A stretch of DNA of 9,877 nt from an uncultured Sutterella sp. (GTDB lineage: Bacteria; Pseudomonadota; Gammaproteobacteria; Burkholderiales; Burkholderiaceae_F): positions 1-9,877 of the forward strand of contig CAAFNI010000248.1 in assembly GCA_900764215.1 (NCBI GenBank), in the 5' to 3' direction. Numbering within the stretch: position 1 is the first letter of the stretch; each line of letters opens with the position of its first letter. This document shows, one piece after another, positions 7,356-9,877 of this stretch. Position numbers and translations under genes: made by a program. Below the pieces are notes generated by a model. It worked only from the letters and a program-made list of their open reading frames with translations. It did not search any database and had not been told where the DNA came from.

Positions 7356-7540
7356 TGCCGTTTCCTTCTGAAAGCGCTGATGATGTAGGCGGTTCCGCTG
7401 CCGCAGGGGGCTGTGTCGTCGACCGGCGGCTGAACCGAGGCAGACGAATCAACGACGGGGAGACGGCAGCGACTGGTTGTCGTGGTGAGGTTCACTCGTG
7501 GAATGCATTGGCGTCTAAATGAAGCAGTCGGGCTAAGCCG
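7356..7540 (+). pseudogene. Decayed C-terminal remnant of a third AAA-ATPase-like/PD-(D/E)XK gene
   Basis: Read in the frame beginning TGC at 7356, this stretch encodes CRFLLKALMM, a stop (TAG 7386), AVPLPQGAVSSTGG, a stop (TGA 7431), TEADESTTGRRQ and VVVVRFTRGMHWRLNEA. It aligns with the frameshifted gene at 5257 onward (CRFLLQMVLM ... VFEVRFAQG) without a gap for about 27 residues, then with a two-residue offset. The first 15 bases, TGCCGTTTCCTTCTG, are identical in both (5257-5271 and 7356-7370). The two stops sit where the relative has AAG and CGT. It therefore represents the start of the nuclease domain of a lost relative. It is too short and broken to function, and ends abruptly where the autotransporter fragment begins. 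Confidence 0.72.
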
Positions 7541-7543
7541 TAA

Positions 7544-8101
7544 GCCGCCAACAATCACTTCCCGTTCTCGAAAGGCGCCGCCAAGGTTGTGGGCGAACTC
7601 GCCTGGCTCAAGTCTGAAAACGACATCACGGCCGCTCAGAGCGCGCTCAACCAGAAGCTTGATGCGAACATCTACTCCGCCGGCGTCCGCGCCCAGTACG
7701 AACTCGGCGCGGGTGCCTTCAAGTTCGTGCCGAGCATCGGCCTGCGCGTCTCTCGCCTTGAAACGGACGACATGAACGTCGGCACGATCAAGGTGGACGA
7801 CGCCGACCTCACCTACGTCCAGATGCCGATATCGCTTCGCATCACGGGCTTTGAGGCCGACGCCGCCGGCTGGAGCTTTGCACCTAGCTTCAAGGTCGCC
7901 TACGTTCCGACCTTCGGTGACAAGGAGGTCAAGGTCTACGGCTGCGGTCAGGACGTTCTTGACATGAGCCCGGTCCAGGCCGACTTCGGTCTTCGCGCCG
8001 TCAACGGCAGCCTCATGTTCAACCTCGACATGATGGTGGGCGGCGGCGAAGCCGGCACGTCCTCGATCGGCGGCAAGATGGGCGTCAAGTACGCCTTCTG
8101 A
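7544..8101 (+). pseudogene. Orphan C-terminal autotransporter beta-barrel fragment
   Basis: The frame reads from just after an in-frame TAA (7541-7543) to a TGA at 8099-8101, encoding about 185 residues. Alternating hydrophobic and polar strands (SAGVRAQYELG, FKFVPSIGLRVSRLE, WSFAPSFKVAYVP, VQADFGLRAVNG, SLMFNLDMMVG, GGKMGVKYAF) and the terminal aromatic residue F after GVKYA are the signature of an outer-membrane autotransporter barrel, the last strand carrying the BAM recognition signal. A full barrel needs about 260-300 residues plus signal peptide and passenger, all absent. The first plausible start is GTG 7589, without a Shine-Dalgarno. Family-like sequence appears to continue upstream to about 7550 and then stops at the nuclease-gene scrap. 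G+C (36/60 at 7741-7800) is native-like. It is most likely a 5'-truncated pseudogene; use as a donor for recombination with another autotransporter is possible but unsupported here. Confidence 0.72.
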
Positions 8102-8123
8102 CCCTGAGCTGACAATCCCGAAT

Positions 8124-8147
8124 CCCTCGAGGCCCTCGCCTCGGGGG
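8124..8147 (+). terminator. Hairpin after the autotransporter fragment
   Basis: CCCTCGAGGC (8124-8133) pairs with GCCTCGGGGG (8138-8147) around the loop CCTC, ten pairs including one G-T. Flanking GCTGAC (8108-8113) and GTCAGC (8153-8158) can extend the fold. No T-run follows, so it may be a weak terminator or a 3' stabilising structure of the former autotransporter gene. Confidence 0.5.
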
Positions 8148-8162
8148 ATGAGGTCAGCGCAA

Positions 8163-8205
8163 AAGCGCCCGGCGCCTCCATGCGAGGTCCGGGCGCTTCT
8201 CGTTT
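8163..8205 (+). terminator. Rho-independent-type terminator, possibly bidirectional
   Basis: AAGCGCCCGG (8163-8172) and CCGGGCGCTT (8189-8198) form a perfect 10-base stem. The 16-base loop contains its own CCTC/GAGG mini-stem. On the plus strand the stem is followed by TTCTCGTTT; on the minus strand by TTTT (complement of 8161-8164). It can end transcription arriving from either side of this convergent junction. Confidence 0.7.
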
Positions 8206-8221
8206 CGAGAAAAGAAAGCTC

Positions 8222-8266
8222 CAAAGGCAATGGCCCCGGACTTGCGTCACGGGGCCATTGCCTTTG
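8222..8266 (-). terminator. Terminator of the cysK-moeB-like operon
   Basis: A perfect 17-base stem (8222-8238 with 8250-8266; core GGCAATGGCCCCG) encloses an 11-base loop. It lies 9 bases beyond the minus-strand stop codon at 8276-8278. On the minus strand it is followed by a T-rich GGAGCTTTCTTTTC. Its position and very high stability make it the end of the minus-strand operon. Confidence 0.75.
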
Positions 8267-8275
8267 ATTGCAAAC

Positions 8276-9064
8276 TTACCGCTCTTCTCCGCAGACGGGG
8301 CAGCGCTTGCGCCGCTTCACCTTGATGACGTCGAAATTCATGGTGAGGGCGTCGACGAAGAGCATCCGGCCGCAGAGAGGCGTACCGATGCCCGCGGCAA
8401 TCTTGAGGGCTTCGGTGGCCTGAAGCGTGCCGAGAATGCCGGTGACGGACGAGAAGACCCCGACGGCCGAGGCCTTCACGTCGTTGGCGGGATCGTCCTC
8501 CTCGAAGATGCACTCGAAGCACGGCGACTCGGGGTTTGAGGGATCAAACACCGTAAGCTGGCCGGAAAACCGGACGGCCGACGCAAAGACGAGGGGCTTG
8601 CCCGCATCATGCGCGGCTCTTGAGACGGCAATGCGCGTCGCGAGGTTGTCGGAGCAATCGAGAATGACGTCGGCATTTCGGACGAGGGTCTTGAGCTTCA
8701 CCGCGTCCGCGAACTCGGGCACCGGAATGATGCGGCAGTGCGGGTTGAGGCGGTCAACCGCAATGGCCGCACTTTGGGCCTTGTTGACGTTCAGGGTGGC
8801 CGTGGTGTGCAGAATCTGGCGCGAGAGGTTCGAGACCGAGACCGTGTCGGCGTCGACCACCGTGATGGTGCCCGCGCCGGCGGCCGCGAGGTAGAGAATG
8901 GCGGGCGAACCCAAGCCGCCGGCACCGATCACGAGAAAGTGCGCGCCGCAGATGGCGGCCTGTCCCTTCTCGCCCAATTCGCGCAGATTCATCTGGCGGC
9001 TCACGCGCTCCTTCAGGTCTCCCGGAAAGAGGTTGCGTGCGTCTTCGTGCTCAAGATCCGTCAT
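8276..9064 (-). CDS. moeB: HesA/MoeB/ThiF-family adenylyltransferase
   Basis: This 262-residue E1-like enzyme would activate the C-terminal glycine of a ubiquitin-like sulfur carrier with ATP (MoaD for molybdopterin with MoeB, ThiS for thiamine with ThiF). It shows the nucleotide loop GAGGLGS (47-53), Asp71 in VVDAD, SNLSRQ (78-83), Lys95, the DCSDN motif with catalytic Asp139, and Arg144. A structural zinc site of C182-x2-C185 and C255-x2-C258 is spaced as in E. coli MoeB (Cys172/175 and 244/247). No cysteine lies between residues 186 and 230, so the sulfur-linking Cys184 of ThiF is missing, favouring a MoeB-type reaction. There is no rhodanese domain. The start ATG at 9062-9064 lies 14 bases after the cysK stop. 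The pairing with cysK suggests sulfur transfer or cysteine biosynthesis; the partner sulfur carrier is not in the window. A MoeB-versus-HesA/ThiF assignment remains uncertain. Confidence 0.85.
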   Translation of the reverse strand: MTDLEHEDARNLFPGDLKERVSRQMNLRELGEKGQAAICGAHFLVIGAGGLGSPAILYLAAAGAGTITVVDADTVSVSNLSRQILHTTATLNVNKAQSAAIAVDRLNPHCRIIPVPEFADAVKLKTLVRNADVILDCSDNLATRIAVSRAAHDAGKPLVFASAVRFSGQLTVFDPSNPESPCFECIFEEDDPANDVKASAVGVFSSVTGILGTLQATEALKIAAGIGTPLCGRMLFVDALTMNFDVIKVKRRKRCPVCGEER

Positions 9065-9078
9065 GTCGATTTACTGTG

Positions 9079-9877
9079 TCAATCAGCGTAGAGAACGGTG
9101 GAGAGATAGCGTTCGCCGTTGTCGGGGAAGATCACGACGATGTTCTTGCCTGCGTTTTCGGGGCGCTTCGCGATTTCGGTCGCGGCATAAAGGGCTGCGC
9201 CGCCGGAAACGCCGATGAGGATGCCCTCGCTCTTCGGGAAGGCGCGGGCCGTCGCGATGGCCGCTTCGTTGGGAACACGGAAGACTTCGTCGACGACCGA
9301 GGCGTCATAGTTGCCCGGCACGAAGTTGGGGCCGATGCCCTGAATGGCGTGAGGGCCGGGCTTGCCGCCCGAAAGAACGGGGCTCGCATCGGGTTCGACC
9401 GCAACGATCTTGACGGCCGGGTTCTTTTCCTTCAGGTAGCGGCCGTTGCCCGTCACCGTGCCCGACGTGCCGACGCCCGCGACGAAGATGTCGACGCGCC
9501 CTTCCGTGTCCGCCCAGATTTCCGGACCTGTCGTGAGGTAGTGGGCAAGGGGATTGGCGGGATTGACGAACTGCTGCGGAATGAAGCTCCCCGGAATGTC
9601 CTTGGCAAGCGCTTCGGCCTTTTCGATGGCGCCCTTCATGCCGGCCGAGCCCGGCGTGAGGTCCACTTCGGCCCCGTAGGCCTTGAGGAGCATGCGGCGC
9701 TCCACGCTCATCGTTTCGGGCATCGTGAAGATCGCGCGGTAGCCGCGGGCGGCCGCGATGCTCGCAAGCCCGATTCCGGTGTTGCCCGAGGTGGGTTCGA
9801 TGATGACGGCGCCCGGGCCGATGAGGCCCGCCTTCTCGGCTTCGAGGATCATCTGGCGCGCCCCGCGGTCCTTGACG
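9079..9877 (-). CDS. cysK: Cysteine synthase A, O-acetylserine sulfhydrylase (5' end outside window)
   Basis: This PLP enzyme makes L-cysteine from O-acetylserine and sulfide in the cytoplasm. The frame is open to the right edge, so the first roughly 40-45 residues are missing; the visible part begins VKDRGARQMI, whose lysine (codon 9871-9873) is the expected PLP Schiff-base residue of the N-x-SVKDR motif. Further signatures are TSGNTGIG (substrate loop), GVGTSGTVTG (phosphate-binding loop, Ser where CysK usually has Gly), GVSGGAAL and the C-terminal PDNGERYLST. The C-terminus LYAD is normal. An internal ATG at 9850-9852 is not the start because homology continues upstream. It is the upstream gene of a probable two-gene operon with the MoeB-like gene. 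CysM is the alternative, but the GERYLST ending favours CysK. Confidence 0.93.
   Translation of the reverse strand, partial: VKDRGARQMILEAEKAGLIGPGAVIIEPTSGNTGIGLASIAAARGYRAIFTMPETMSVERRMLLKAYGAEVDLTPGSAGMKGAIEKAEALAKDIPGSFIPQQFVNPANPLAHYLTTGPEIWADTEGRVDIFVAGVGTSGTVTGNGRYLKEKNPAVKIVAVEPDASPVLSGGKPGPHAIQGIGPNFVPGNYDASVVDEVFRVPNEAAIATARAFPKSEGILIGVSGGAALYAATEIAKRPENAGKNIVVIFPDNGERYLSTVLYAD

Noticed and set aside
6974..8230. Long minus-strand frame of 418 codons across the nuclease gene end and autotransporter remnant
   Set aside because: It crosses two unrelated plus-strand homologies and has no recognisable domain; it is a composition artefact.

Overview
The window looks like a GC-rich betaproteobacterial chromosome, most likely a gut member of the Burkholderiales such as the Sutterella/Parasutterella group. 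This is an inference from three things: a Cupriavidus-like flavohemoglobin, a proteobacterial NsrR, and an autotransporter beta-barrel remnant next to AAA-ATPase-like/PD-(D/E)XK genes of a kind common in gut bacteria. Hand counts on single 60-base lines give about 60-68% G+C for the housekeeping genes (40/60 at 1441-1500, 41/60 at 2581-2640). Two patches are much poorer (24/60 at 3181-3240, 27/60 at 6541-6600), which marks them as foreign.

Layout. Bases 1-627 (minus) hold the 5' part of an unrecognised gene with a zinc-ribbon-like Cys/His cluster, cut by the window edge. A gene-free 450-base stretch follows and ends in a strong sigma70-type promoter (935-962) driving hmp (1078-2298), a nitric-oxide-detoxifying flavohemoglobin. 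Next comes nsrR (2457-3797), whose product is normally an NO-sensing [Fe-S] repressor of hmp. Here the NsrR part (about 142 residues) runs without a stop into a GHKL/HATPase domain plus a DUF4325 STAS-like domain. That fusion, with an abrupt base-composition change at the joint, is the most unusual object in the window.

Bases 3950-7540 are an accessory island of three relatives of one family (AAA-ATPase-like domain plus C-terminal PD-(D/E)XK domain). The first is GC-rich and frameshifted (3950-5562). The second is intact and AT-richer (5618-7345). The third is only a decayed C-terminal scrap with stop codons (about 7356-7540). It abuts an orphan C-terminal autotransporter beta-barrel fragment (7544-8101) that has lost its passenger and start. 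Three strong hairpins (8124-8266) separate these plus-strand remnants from a minus-strand housekeeping pair: a MoeB/ThiF-type adenylyltransferase (8276-9064) and cysK (9079-9877, 5' end beyond the window).

How the genes fit together: hmp and nsrR form the usual NO-response pair, but the regulator carries an extra ATP-binding/STAS-like module and the flavohemoglobin lacks a normally conserved haem-pocket glutamate. cysK and the MoeB-like gene lie 14 bases apart and probably form a sulfur-metabolism operon. The ATPase/nuclease island shows repeated gain and decay, and may have disrupted the autotransporter gene. No tRNA, rRNA, CRISPR array, transposase or integrase was seen.
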